A DNA stretch of 64,000 nucleotides. It comes from Vandiemenella viatica. Its lineage: Eukaryota > Arthropoda > Insecta > Orthoptera > Morabidae. The notes below the pieces were generated by a model, which saw nothing but the letters and a program-made list of their open reading frames with translations, had not been told where the DNA came from and ran no database searches. This document shows positions 1-11,335 of this stretch, piece by piece. Numbering within the stretch: position 1 is the stretch's first letter; every line of letters begins with the position of its first letter. Made by a program: the position numbers and the translations under genes. Location: the NCBI GenBank assembly GCA_031002005.1, contig CM061920.1, positions 51,810,610 through 51,874,609 of the forward strand. The letters are read 5' to 3'.

Positions 1-1567
1 TTGTTTCTTTTCATTAGCTGCATCCTCCTTCTTTTGAACTAGATGCTGTAACTTTTCTTTGCGTGGAGTTGATGTCAGATGGGTTGATTTCAAACTTTTC
101 CTTGATCGTTTCCTTGCTTTTTGGATCCGAGGAATTCGAATTATATCAGATGGTGATGTGTGACAAGGCCTACCAGCAGTAAATGATGGTCCGGGTTGAG
201 GACTCTCTGGTAGGTCTGGTGTTGTCTGTGAGGAAGAAGCAGGTGGTTCCAATACATTGTTAGACAGTGCAGACTGGTTTCTCTGAGCTTCCGATGACAT
301 TTCCTCGATGTACCTTCATCAAATTGAATCAGCATCATGTCCTCACTCTCTAGGTCTCCTTCGCCCTCAAACTGTTGGTCAGTTACTTCTGCTGGCATGA
401 AATGTTCATCGGTGAAAATGTGTCTGTTCAGTGGGAAGATGCCAGTAGACTTGAATCCTGTAACAGCTACTTCAACATTGGCTGTTCTGGAGAAAGCAGT
501 ATTGAAAAGCCCAGCAAGATGAAAAACTGTGATGGATTCCCCAGGATGAGATGTTACCCAATCATCAGCAACAGCAGCAAATCTTGTTTTAAGAGGCTTG
601 AAAAAAACTTTATCGAGTGGCTGTGCCTTGTGGCTACTGTGAGGTGGAAGAGTAAGAAGGTGAATATGATTGCCTTTGGCAAAGTTTATTGCTTCAAGAC
701 TAATGTGAGAGACATGATTATCCAGGATGAGAAGAACTGGTTGTTGTTCAGATGGTTTTGTAAATTTTTGAAAGTGGGAAAGCCACTTGATAAAAGTGGG
801 AACATTTATGTATCCACTATCAGTAAGAGCGAGATCACAGCCTGGTGGTCCATCCTTGATAAGAAGGCGGTTCATTCTCTTGCGTCCAAAAATAAAAAAA
901 GGTGGGATGAGGTTGCCTGATGCACTCATACAACAGATAACAGTGATGGATTTCCCTTGTTCAGCAGTCACCACTTTTGCAACATCTTTCTTCCCAACAG
1001 GAGCTACTGATAGGGGCAACTTATGTGGAACAGTCTCGATGCCAGTTTCATCCATGTTAAATATGCAATCTGGTGTGAATTTGTATTTTTGGTACAATTT
1101 TTCCAAATTATCAAAGAAATGATTTATTTGGATTCTGTTAAAACCCATAGTCCTTGCTATACTTGTGTTGCGAGGCACTCTCAAAGAAAGTTTCTGTCTC
1201 TTCATAAAATCCCTTGTCATATCCCTGCCGGCCATCTTCTTTTCTTGTGGAAAGGGGTGTTTGATTTGGTTCAACTCTGCATAATTGAACAATAAATGGC
1301 GAAGAAATTTCAAAGTTAGCCCATAAAAACGACGATCCAATTCTTTGCAGTGTTCCACAATTTCTCTTTACTGCTCAAGGGTGAAAACTTTCGTAAACCT
1401 CCCCAATGTTTGAGAACCTTTACCCATTTTAAGCCGTTTTCGCAAAGTCGATTCATGAAAACCAACTGTTCTTGCTGCTTTTCTAATAGAATAATTTTTG
1501 CTCAGTAGCTGTCGTACAGTTTGTAGAATTTCATCCGTCAGGGGTTTCTTTTCGGTTTTCCTTATGT
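1..1567 (-). pseudogene. pogo/Tigger-like (DDE_1) transposase, one stop and one frameshift
   Basis: Cut-and-paste transposase. In minus-strand order: a psq-type helix-turn-helix at about 1567-1420 (peptides SIRKAARTVGFHESTLRKR), an in-frame TAA at 1370-1368 directly after FTLEQ, then the DDE_1 catalytic core at 1358-320. The core carries FNMDETGIETV (first D), LLILDNHVSH (second D) and SHKAQPLDKVFFKPLK (third D). Near 300-320 the frame shifts; the C-terminal tail resumes in another frame (SPSDIIRIPRIQKARKR) and is open at position 1. A splice-acceptor-like TTTTTTCCCAATAG precedes the helix-turn-helix, so an upstream exon may exist. All catalytic residues remain, so decay is moderate. Family call is firm; subfamily is not. 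Confidence 0.85.
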
Positions 1568-1720
1568 AATTCCTATTGGGAAAAAAGAAAATGGTAAAAA
1601 CATTAGGGAGATAACTCTACTTGCAATTAAAGGCAAATACGAGCAAAGCAATTTCGTTACAAGCCATGAAGGGCCTTGGAGTAGTGGAGAGTAAAGAATG
1701 GCAGTATTTTTCTGCTCGCC

Positions 1721-2146
1721 AAGGGGCAAGTGTACACACTTACTTGAATGCGTACAGTTGCCCCTTGAGAGCAGCGTACACTTGCCCCATTTTACGATTT
1801 CCTAGATGTTTAATTTCTTCAAAGTTACAAGTATTCACAGTGGGGTATTCACACTTGCTACTAAACAATAACTTCATAGGGTCTTAACATTAGATTAACA
1901 CAGAGCAAGAAATTTAATAAACACACAGAAAAACGGAACGAAGTTACCCAAAAACTACAGTGAGAATGTTGAAAACAGAACTTACCTCATCTTGCCAAGA
2001 ACACTTGCTGAATGGCGCTCAGAGTCCGTGCTTCCCCGTTTGGCATTGTTGTCGAGTTAATGATGCTACATAGCTGGCAACCTAGCTGTGTGGAGCCGAA
2101 ATTTTACACTGCGTACACTTACCCCAGTGCGTATACTTACCCCCAC
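1721..2146. repeat. Five copies of GCGTACACTTRCCCC motif in pogo leader
   Basis: Copies lie at about 1721-1736 (reverse orientation), 1749-1764, 1773-1788, 2109-2124 and 2127-2143. The last two sit side by side at the presumed element terminus and the other three are subterminal. Arrays like this in DNA transposons often act as transposase-binding sites. Here that role is inferred only from position and repetition. Confidence 0.6.
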
Positions 2147-2151
2147 CTACC

Positions 2152-2699
2152 CTATATTTCACACAAAACAGGTTAATTACTAGAACGTACGTATTTGTTG
2201 TAAACTCGATTGCGATGTCTGTAGTGAAACTGAAAATATCGATATTTTATCAATCTATTGTAAACAAATGGATGCTATATATCAATACTTATGTTTGTTA
2301 TGTATAATTTCTAGTTGTTTTATTACTATTCCAGAACTAATTAATTAACAAACTGTGTTATTTTAAACCGAATAGAGTCTTAATATAAAACGACACAAAA
2401 ACCTTAACAATCGAATTTCGAACTAGTGCTTTGAATTTTTACGGTATATAAGAATTGAACACTAAAATAACTTAAACCACTACGTTTACCTATGCTATAG
2501 TATTAAAATTAATCTAACTATCAAGCTTATGCTAAATTTAATTAAGTGAAACGTGCAATAACTAGCAAGGAAACCTTAGCAACAATGACCCGAAATTTAA
2601 AAACTGTTATTTATCGAGTAGTCTTAGATAATTATTCTCGCTAACAATAATCGTAAGAGTTTAGATGATATTTAAAGTTTTTAAAGTAATTAAGTCTAC
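2152..2699. other. AT-rich spacer, nothing recognised
   Basis: About 550 bp of AT-rich sequence between the pogo element and the following LINE. No ORF, inverted repeat or family match was seen. Confidence 0.5.
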
Positions 2700-4322
2700 A
2701 AAGACTTAGCTGATGATGCAAAATCGCTGTTTTGTGAGCAGCTGTCAACACACACAGTCAGCATTGATGAAGGCGTTCAACATCTAACAACTGCAATGCA
2801 TCAAATGATAGATCTATCAACCAAGAAGCCTCAAACAAGAACGTTTAAGTCACTCCATGAAAGAATACCGCAACGAAACATTGACTTGATCAACTACGAA
2901 AATCAAACCGGCAGACAGTGGCAAAGGCAGCGACTCCCGCACCAACGCAGACTCCTAAACCAGTTAATTAGACAGGTAAAACTAGAACTTGACTCATTTC
3001 GCTACGAAACGGATCAAAATTATCTATCAGGATTAGAACCTGGTGATAGATCTCTATGGAAAACTACGAAACAAATTCTCAGGGAACCCACTGTCTTACC
3101 GCCCTTAAAATGGAACGACAAATACATATCTAGTGATTCAGAGAAGTGCGAAATTTTAGCAGATCATTTTGAAAACGTCTTCGAACCGAATCCTATAGCA
3201 GATCATGAGTTCAACAAAACAGTCGAAGATTCCAATCGGCATATGACCACTGAAGCGGAGCATTATGTCAAATTCACTACCCCAACAGAACTGAGACAAA
3301 TAATTAAAGGTTTGCCCGTAAGAAAATCGCCAGGTCATGATAATATACCCAACATAGCGCTGAAGTCATTACCCCCTAAGGCAATAAGTTATCTCACAGC
3401 ACTCTTTAACAGCATTCTCTGTACTGGATATTTTCCAACAGCGTGGAAACATGCTAATATCATGGTTTTCAATAAACCAGCTTCCTATCCTCTAGCTATA
3501 GACCTATAAGCTTACTCCCAACCTTATCAAAATTACTGGAAAAGATAATACGGACGCGGCTTACTTTATCCTTGATGCTACGGGAACTATTCCACTACGT
3601 CAGTTTGGATTTCGCCCAATGCACTCAACCTCTCACCAAATACTACGCCTGATTGAAGACGTGACAAGGGGCTTTGAACTTAAACATCACACCCTGGCTG
3701 CTTTTCTCGATGTTGTCCAGGCATTTGACAAAGTATGGCATATTGGACTCTTATGTAAACTCAAAAATACAGGAATGCCTCTATATTTGTAGAAAATCTT
3801 AGAAAGCTTTCTATAGAACCGAACCTTCAAAGTACGAGTGGGCACAAAAATATCCTCAGCACAACCAGTAACAGCAGGAGTCCCACAAGGATCTGTTTTA
3901 GGGCCCACCCTATTCAACGTATACACGTCGGACATTCCAACTTTCACAAATACCTCGACTGCAATGGAAGCTGATAACACAGTAGTATATATTTCACACA
4001 ACGCACGCAATTACCTACATGTTGCAATTTCACAACTAACCGAATGGTTAAATCATTGGCGAATATCGCTAAACCCCGGAAAATGTCCAGCCAAAATTTT
4101 TACACTGAGATGCCCACCTAATCCGCCAGAGATAAACATCATGGGAAATAACATTGCATGGAACCCACCTGACCAATCAATTAAGTACCTCGGTGTCGAC
4201 CTTGACAGGCGTTTAAGGTGGAACACACACATTAATAATAAAATAAACCAAGCCTATGCCAGATTGTACAAACTATACCCAGTATTCAATAGAAAATCAT
4301 CATTAAAAACAGAATTCTTCTA
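2700..4322 (+). mobile_element. Jockey-type LINE ORF2 fragment, 5' and 3' truncated, frameshifted
   Basis: Non-LTR retrotransposon reverse transcriptase. At 2796-3509 there is the linker and RT N-terminus, including LPVRKSPGHDNIPNIALK and GYFPTAWKHANIMVF. The frame then shifts: PISLLPTLSKLLEKII continues from about 3505 in another frame, and a stop falls at about 3790. At 3838-4323 the palm resumes with TAGVPQGSVLGPTLFN, then AMEADNTVVY where the catalytic FADD box has become ADN, then IKYLGVDLDRRLRWNTHI. The endonuclease domain is absent, as expected for 5' truncation, and the copy stops abruptly at about 4320. It is dead: altered catalytic box plus at least two frame breaks. Confidence 0.85.
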
Positions 4323-4329
4323 GTGAGCA

Positions 4330-4560
4330 AATCACTTTTTTTATCATCTTCAATTGTTTTTACCTTATTTATCACCATTTTATGGCTCACTCTGTGAAAG
4401 GCCTTTAAAATATCTAGTGCTACACTTTCAACTTGACCTCCTCGGTCCATTTCATCAGAAATGTCTTGCAAATATTCACATGAATATCCCTGATACGAAA
4501 TTAGATCCAAGATCTGTACTGATTGAGTCAGAAATGCCAAATTTCAGTATTCTAGAAAAA
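4330..4560 (-). mobile_element. LINE reverse transcriptase fragment
   Basis: The minus strand encodes SVALDILKAFHRVSHKMVI, matching the RT motif in which a conserved D is followed by KAFDxVxH; here the usual D of AFD is H. Only about 80 codons survive. It abuts the 3' break of the preceding + strand LINE, so the junction joins two different elements in opposite orientations. Confidence 0.5.
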
Positions 4561-5325
4561 AGTTGTAGCAACACATTCTGCTGTTTGATCTTCTAAATAA
4601 ACCATGACTAAACAACAATAAATCATCTGTGATGGGTATGTACATTACTGATACCTGTTTTGATTAAATGGAACCATCATATCTACACCAACTCTCTAAA
4701 AAGGCTTTAGTTAATTCTTCCAACTTCTCTCTAGCTCTTCCAAAATCTTGTCTCTCATTGCATTATATATATTTCATATACACTCTCTGACATCTCCCTT
4801 ACGACCTCACTACCAATATTGTTTTACAATTCACTAATTAGGTGTCTTCCATCCACAATGACCTGACAGAATGGAAGTGTGTATAACTTCACAACAGATT
4901 CATGTAACAGTTTTACGACTACAACTCTGTCACCGTGCTTGGTGATCCAAAGCAATACATTGTCATGAAACACAAAGCCATTAATTTTTTGTTATCTTGG
5001 CTTTCCGGGTGGAAACTTAACATTTTTGACATCATTCTGTGGCTTTCTTCAGAGTACTGCGATGGCTGGAATCCTTGTAGCGTATAGCTCCTGAAGAGCA
5101 CGTTAACCATTTGTGATCTGATGGTGACTTGCATCCCACATTTGGTCAAGTTGTACTCCAATGCCCAAATTCATATTATCTGGTCTTTTTTTAAATTTAC
5201 AATGCTTCTTTGACTCACCATCTGCTTTTCTGAACCAGTACATTGTGGTCACCAAATAAAATAGTGTGCGCTCTCTCAGCTGAATATTGTGCTACAGCTG
5301 ATTTGCTGATGTCATCCTTTTAATT
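4561..5325. other. No gene recognised
   Basis: Low-complexity AT-rich DNA with short open frames that resemble nothing I know. It lies between two LINE fragments and may itself be decayed repeat. Confidence 0.4.
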
Positions 5326-5329
5326 TATT

Positions 5330-5690
5330 ATTGTGTATTTGCATAGCTCCTCCATAACAACAAATCCAATCATCCCTCGACAGACAAGGCATGCGTTACG
5401 GAAGACTGAGTACATGGAGTGTAGAGTTCCAAGTGAGGGGTATGTTAATATCGACAGCGTTGAACTCTGGAAGTCATCTGTGTTCAAATACCTGGGAACA
5501 GTTATCTGTTGGAACGGTCGGACACTCCCAGACGTTCGAAACAGAGTTAACGCAGCCTGGCTGAAGTGGTCTTAGGTCATATGAGTCCTTTTCGATAGGA
5601 CGGTGCCCTTAAATCAAAAATTTACATAACTATTGTTCGACCAGTGGCATGTATGAGGTTATCCTGAAGTGGTACCTACATGGGAGCTAT
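5330..5690 (+). mobile_element. RTE-like LINE reverse transcriptase C-terminal fragment
   Basis: The frame beginning near 5333 reads VFKYLGTVICWNGRTLPDV then VRNRVNAAWLKWS, followed by a stop at about 5573. After it, recognisable decayed coding continues (a block resembling LKSKIYITIVRPVA). The block YLGT...DVxNRVxAAWxKW is the post-palm region of insect LINE ORF2 proteins. The catalytic palm is missing, so this is a 5'-truncated dead copy of about 360 bp. Confidence 0.7.
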
Positions 5691-7135
5691 TATCATATAT
5701 CTATAATCTAACCAAAACCGTTCTAAAGGGAGTCTATTCCATGCCATTTATATAGTGAATAACTCTCATAAATATTTCATTAATAATAAAGCACCTTTAA
5801 ACTCGCAATTAAATTGACATCCTAAAGAAACAAAATTTAGGAATTTCAGAGTTAATCCGTTTTGTTCCCTTCATGTTTTCTGATAGAGCTTAAAATTGTG
5901 ATCATTTTGAACCATGATCTAAAAATTTTATTTAAAGAGATATTGCGATTTTTATGCTCATTGCACCAGGTGCGTCAACAGTGAGGAAAAGCATATTGTC
6001 TCGGAGCATGTACATCAAAGAAAAATCGTTCAATTTTAAAGATAACTCAAATTATACAACGGCAGCATATTATACACATGGAGAGACATATTTTAATTCA
6101 TAACAAACTTTATAGTCCAAGTAGTAAAAGTTTATTTTTTTATGTTAATTTTTGCTAAAAGTGAACCTGCAAGGTTAAAATTGTGTTCAGAAGAAAAAGA
6201 AAAATTCATAGAACAATAATATAACATTGGTTAGTAGATATATTCAAAATTTAAGTGTCAAAAGTCGAATTGTAACTTTCTAAATTATAGCTTCATTGTA
6301 GGACTACATCATTAGTCCGATGAATCATAAAAGACAAGTACACTATCCATTGCTGGATTAAAACAGTGCGGGTACGTAGCAAATGTTAAAAAGGGACCCT
6401 TGGTTTTGGCTGTCAGAGGCAGCAGAAGAGCTACAAAAAAGGTCACCTATCTTCCGAGAATCCTAGGCGTGATGGGGGCCCCCTAGAAGGCACGGGACCC
6501 CCAGAAAACGCGGCGCCCGTAGCATTTTTTAATTCCTCCTACGTGGCTAATCCGGTACTGGCATTATCGCGATGATAAAGAATGAGTTTTTAAGAGAAAG
6601 ATATACTAGAAGACAGAATAATTTTTTAAAGAGAGTGAGATAATGTTCAAACAAATGTAACTAGCAAGAAATTAATGCAGGAAGATCTTTTGAATTACGT
6701 CATTCAGGCGGGAAATAAACGATTTGGAAGCGTAGTTGACGGTTATTAAAAATTACACACAAAATAAAATGTGCCTAGTAAAACAATATACACCAGATCA
6801 TAGAAAAAACTATAAGAAATACAATGATCCAAAAATCTCAGTGGATGAAGAAATATTTCAAAAGTTATTTGCTAAAATCAGAAATAGAACTTCTCGCGTT
6901 AATAATAAGATAATAATATGCGATTTGAGATAGAATAAAACATTCAGACAAATTGTGGCTGCAACATATTAAATTGTCAATGAGATCTGAGAAAGCTAGG
7001 GGTTCAAAAAAACAGTGGCTTCCACGCTTTTCCCTATTTTCTTGCTCGATTAGCATTAAGTATGTGGGTCCATATCGTAACTTTGCAGATTTTTTTTTTT
7101 TTTTTTTTTTTAAATAAGCTCTACCGATCTTTTAA
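5691..7135. other. Intergenic, no gene recognised; poly(T) tract near 7090
   Basis: AT-rich sequence with a short GC-rich patch at about 6465-6520 and a 22-base T run near 7090-7111, probably the reverse-strand tail of a retroposed copy. Two small open frames (6736-6933 +, 6865-7056 -) show no recognisable domain and I do not treat them as genes. Confidence 0.4.
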
Positions 7136-7215
7136 GGGCGGCATAATTATAAAGCCTACCCTTATCTCACTCAAGCTCCCCCAAACCAAAATCCTGGATC
7201 TGCTGTCAGCACACT
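7136..7215 (-). repeat. Truncated copy related to the hAT-type MITE at 22467-22626
   Basis: On the minus strand the block GCAGATCCAGGATTTTGGTT followed by GGGGGAGCTTGAG parallels the terminal part of the complete MITE further right (GGCGGATCCAGGATTTTG...). Only one end is present. Confidence 0.45.
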
Positions 7216-7380
7216 CAGACTGCTTCGGTCGTGTGTGTAATGTTTCGGAGTGGGCAGCAACACTTGCAAAAATGTAGGAAGTGAACTTAGAAATTGAACA
7301 CTTGGTAACTGTGAGGACTCTTGATGTTCATCGATGTACGGAGTGATACTCAAGATTAACAGTTAGATGATAGACATTTG

Positions 7381-9378
7381 CTTCAACTTTATTTCGCCCA
7401 GGGGGTCTGGGCGTATACTAGTTGCGTCCGGATACGGGATTGGCGCTCCTGGGGTCGGAGCTAAGGAGGCCGCGCGAAGCAGTCGTTTGAGGTGTCGGAG
7501 TGCAGATTACTCTAGTATCCGGTACTAGCTCCCGGCGGACCGCTTGGCGGTCTCCCGTAAAGCAGTCAGTCAGTCGACTACCCAATTCCTGTATGGAGGT
7601 ACAGGGCAACTGGCGTCGGCCCAGTGCATCAAAATGAGCGGTAGGGGTATCACGCAAGTGGCCCCGGCTGTGACTCTTCAAACGCTGCAAGGGAAGCCTT
7701 GCTAACAAGAGGACAAATGGCTGTAGAAGACCAGCCAATTTGTGTGGATACGGAATGGCGACCCAATGTCCACGGACGGGGTAATCCGCAGGAGGCAGTC
7801 GTTTGAGGTGTCGGGACCTAGCCGTGCCCATGTCCTAGTATCCGAGACTAGCCCCGACTGACCGCGCGGCGGATACCCGTAAAACAGTTTCGGGTTTGTT
7901 TACCCAATACCAGGTATCTGGGTAACGGGGTCCCCGGCTGTATAAAATGAGTGGGAGGGGTTTCACGAATGTGTGCCCGAACGGTGACTCTTCAAACGTT
8001 GTGAAGGTAGCTTCGCTAACAAGAGTACCAAGACTACTTCGGTCGTAATGAGCTTCTTGGGGCGTGAGACGACACTCAGGAGTCTCGGCCCTCCTAAGGG
8101 TTGGGATACGGGACTGGCGACCCTGGGGCCCCGAGCTCGACGTGGGGACTGCCCAAGTAATTGGGAGGAAGGTCCGCAAGTCCACGCCGAAGGCGCATGC
8201 TGTGTGGAGGATTGAGAGTCCGATGCGCCTCCACGCCAAGGAGACAGCACCAGTAATTGGTGAGGAAGTCTGTGTCGGCCGCGCTGTAGGGGTCTGGCGG
8301 AAGGTACCGGCGGTCCTCCCCGGGTAAACCGGACGGGACACACAGGGATGTAGTGCACCCTGCCCTTGGGAATGCACACTGTGGCGATACCCCTGTTATA
8401 TCCGACTATATGCCGGACGGGGTTCAGGGAGATTAGTGTGTGCCCTGCAGAACGGTTTCACTCAAACGGTACCGCTAGAAGGTGGGATCGTATTCCAGTT
8501 CTCGGGAGCGGCCACTGCAGAGGTGGGCTTCGGTGATCAGGTGAAGTGGTTCCCGCTGGTATGGACCAAACAAACGGACCGGTGATCTTGATCTTCGGAA
8601 GACTGAGATCGTTGAGGGGTGACGCGGTTCAGCCCTCCCGCCGGTAGCACTCATTGCCAACGCGCGGGCAGTAAGACTGAAGGATCACTGCAGTAGGACC
8701 CGTGGAGCAGGGAGGTGACGAGTCCCTGATGGGAGGCAACGGACGGTACCGGTAAGCTGGCGTGATCTGGCAACGGCCGGGGTCATCTTCAGATTGTATA
8801 GAATCACCTTCGCTGGGACCGGTGATCAATGTTCAAGGAACTTGTGCTCTCCTTGCCACCGGTATGAGCCATTTGGTGCCAAAATAGGTCCTCTTATATG
8901 TGTGCACCAGTAGTGTATGGTCTTTGATCCGGGTGGGGCAGCGACACTCGTACGCCAAGGCTTTAAGCTGAGGTGTGATGCGCACTGCGATGGTGCTCTG
9001 CGAGCTTGAACAAGTGAGCGGGAAGTCGTATTCGTCAGAGGCATCCACACCGGAGTGCCGTTCGGGTGCGGCAGAACGTTTCACTTGGAGCGTACCCTAT
9101 AGCGTGTGAACCTGATGCCTGTTGCTGTTGCTTGCGCTGGCGGCGGGTGTGGCGGAACGTGTGACAAGGGTAGGTCCGCGTCGCGCCTGGTCCGCTACGG
9201 CTTCCGCCTTGTTCTCTGTGGGGACGGGTGCGGCCGGGCGCTCGCTGGACTCGCGGAGATGGATGTAACTATACGGCCAGGTTTCCTCTTCGGCCTGGTC
9301 CGTGGCAGGCGCGCGTCCCCGTCGCTCCCCGCGAGCACCCACATGGGTGGCGGAGTGTGCCTAGCCTCACCATCCCCG
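7381..9378. repeat. GC-rich island of diverged tandem modules
   Basis: About 2 kb of GC-rich sequence in an otherwise AT-rich window. It contains repeated modules: the block GATACGGGAYTGGCG recurs near 7430, 7748 and 8106; GCAGTCGTTTGAGGTGTCGG at about 7477 and 7794; and GTGACTCTTCAAACG with GCTAACAAGAG at about 7670 and 7983. Unit length is roughly 320-360 bp. Around 8930-9110 the sequence resembles a second GC-rich block at 60590-61070, sharing the GGGGCAG and ATGGTGCTCTG blocks. Open frames exist on both strands but carry no domain and follow from base composition. At the other locus such a block directly follows a LINE ORF2 C-terminus, so it may be a LINE untranslated region. Confidence 0.6.
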
Positions 9379-11089
9379 CTGTAATGGTGGGCAGTTCTTA
9401 AGAGTCTACTTCCTGAGGTTGTGGTGGTTGCGGGGTAGTGGGTAGTTCTGGGAGATCCGTGATGGCAATGAGAGTGTTAACTCATATATATGTCCGTTGA
9501 TCAGTTCAATCTTTTCTCGGTTCTTCGTTCGTGAGCTTAAAATATTAATTTCATCTTTCGCGAGTTGTGAAAGATTTTAGGGAGTATAAGTGAATATGAA
9601 TTTAATGATGACCTGCAATCTACACGTAAAGAATTCGAATCCAGCCTTAGGCTACACGCTGATACTATTATACTATATACAATTTTTACCTATAGTGGAC
9701 TTTTCTTATTTCAATATTAACCTGAAATCCGTTATCTGTTATGGCGATACTTAAGAATATTGGCGACGAAGAAAGTGAATTACTGCAACTTCAGATCGTA
9801 GTGTCAGACTTAAACATCAATTAACTTGGTATCAGGAGCAGTCATAAGCTAACCCCTATCCTGACTTTGGATGACGGCGTAATATTTAAGAGGTCAGCCC
9901 AAATTCTCCTCTTTCAACAGTGTAAACTGTTACCTCGGATAAACACATTGTGGTGGACGATCAAGGAATTTTGGACTACAGTCATTAAAGTTGGGGTGAA
10001 AGTTGATTGCAGGTAGCAGTGGTTGGAATCAGTGCAGTTACAACAGAGATTCAAAACAGCCAGAAGCTTTGGAATGTAATCATCCAAGCAGCAATGACAC
10101 CAAAGTAGATCAGATAGTCAGCAAAATTAGGAGATAGCAAGACGTCATTTGGAGACAGATGGTAGGGAAGGAATTATTCCTATTGGCCAGAGGCACCCCC
10201 CACTACGGATGATAGGGAGGGGGGAGCTGCACAAAACTGGGAGGCACGAGCTGAGAAGAGTGTCTAATGTCTAGTTACTAGGAACAGGTCGTTAGCGGCA
10301 GAAGGAGTTTGGGAAGGTCTAGGAAGTTGGATAGGCTTCCTATGCAGCAATGCAGCCAGAGGACTCCGAAGTAATGTAGCGAAGTGGTTCACCAACAGTA
10401 AAACAGTGGGAACTAGCCAGTGATTCGTAAGTAATATAGAAGGCAAGGATTAAAATAACAAGGTGGGGATAAGAGTCTATGGAATTATAGAGGTAACTAG
10501 GATAGGCCTTATTGTACTGAAATGATGTAATAAAGTGTGAATATATATACGTATCCTTACTGAGAGTTTTATTTATAAGTATTACTGCTCACATGACTAG
10601 AGGTTACCCACAGTTTATATGTCCTACTCGGGAGTGGCAAGGCGAACAGAAAAAAAGTTTTCTCGTCCACCACAACATTAAGAGGTCTAGAAATGACAAA
10701 CTCACTGTTCCCGTAGATTTATTATTGAATTTAATTAATAACGTGCGTTGATACGACTTCTAAAACATTTATGTTACATTGGCACAAGATTCCCATACGT
10801 TTCAGAAGCTATTTTATCTTGTGTACAATAACCTCCTCCAACAGAGACAATTCTTCCAAGCGGCACGATACACAGACTGACTTGCAGAGACAATATGCCT
10901 CGGGCCCTGACAACAATGGAGGCGTCCAATCAACAATCACTGCCCGCCAGCTGTTATGATCAAAGATTGTTACATAAATAGACAACAGTATGCTACCCCG
11001 GTTTCAACTACAGACTGTGGAACCCAGCAATATTAGAAATAAACCTACAAACATTAGTTAGAATATATATATCTATGTAAGACTGGAGA
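9379..11089. other. No gene; scattered LTR-like signals only
   Basis: No coding domain is visible. TGGTATCAGGAGC near 9829-9841 resembles a retrotransposon primer-binding site. A block from about 10158 (TGGTAGGGAAGG) to about 10677 (CCACCACAACA) has TG...CA ends and a TATATATA stretch like a solo LTR. I found no second LTR copy and no clean target duplication, so neither is called as an element. Confidence 0.3.
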
Positions 11090-11152
11090 TTTTCTCGGCG
11101 TTGTAAATGAATAAAATTTTCTCGGGTAACTAGCCGAGTTAGTCCATCGTTT

Positions 11153-11197
11153 GACCACGACGTTTCGGCGGTCACAAACTCTGCCGCCATTGTCAAG
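11153..11197 (-). ncRNA. Degenerate hammerhead-like motif in Penelope terminal repeat
   Basis: The minus strand reads CTTGACAATGGCGG, then a loop, then CCGCCGAAACGTCGTGGTC. The pattern matches a type I hammerhead: stem II GGCGG/CCGCC, a conserved GAAA, a short palindromic ACGT stem III, then C at the cleavage position and a CAC/GTG stem I. The upstream CTGATGA core has decayed to TTGACAA, so activity is unlikely. Hammerhead ribozymes are known in Penelope terminal repeats; this assignment is by pattern only. Confidence 0.45.
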
Positions 11198-11335
11198 TGA
11201 CTGCTGCCGGTCGGTTATTAAGGTGCTTATATATCACGCGAAGTCCGCGCTACGTCATCCTTTTTCCGGTCGGCCAATGGCTAGTGACGAGAAACGTTGG
11301 CCACTAGCGGGAAGCGTTCCTATTGGCGGAAGCCA

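Larger units (their letters stand above)
1..2151 (-). mobile_element. pogo/Tigger-type DNA transposon, 3' part cut by window edge
   Basis: A Tc1/mariner-superfamily element of the pogo/Tigger group, read on the minus strand. The transposase C-terminus is still open at position 1, so the other terminus lies outside the window. The probable 5' terminus on the minus strand is near 2151, where the sequence passes into AT-rich DNA at a TA-rich site. Between the transposase N-terminus and this end lies about 580 bp of leader carrying repeated GCGTACACTTRCCCC motifs. The matching terminus is not visible, so the boundary is inferred from where the motif cluster stops. Confidence 0.7.

Noticed and set aside
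4919..5161. 80-codon minus-strand open frame
   Set aside because: No recognisable domain, no conserved motif, and it lies between LINE fragments.
6465..6525. GC-rich patch with GGGGGCCCCC as a possible regulatory island
   Set aside because: Very short, in gene-free DNA, with no ORF or promoter element nearby.
7418..9384. Several open frames of 60-180 codons on both strands of the GC-rich island
   Set aside because: They overlap on both strands, have no domain or codon pattern I recognise, and follow from GC-rich repeat modules that seldom form stop codons.
9829..9841. TGGTATCAGGAGC as a retrotransposon primer-binding site
   Set aside because: No LTR end immediately upstream, no coding downstream and no partner LTR; the motif alone is too weak.
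10158..10677. Possible solo LTR (TG...CA, TATA-like stretch, CCACCACAACA end)
   Set aside because: No second copy in the window and no clean target duplication at the edges.
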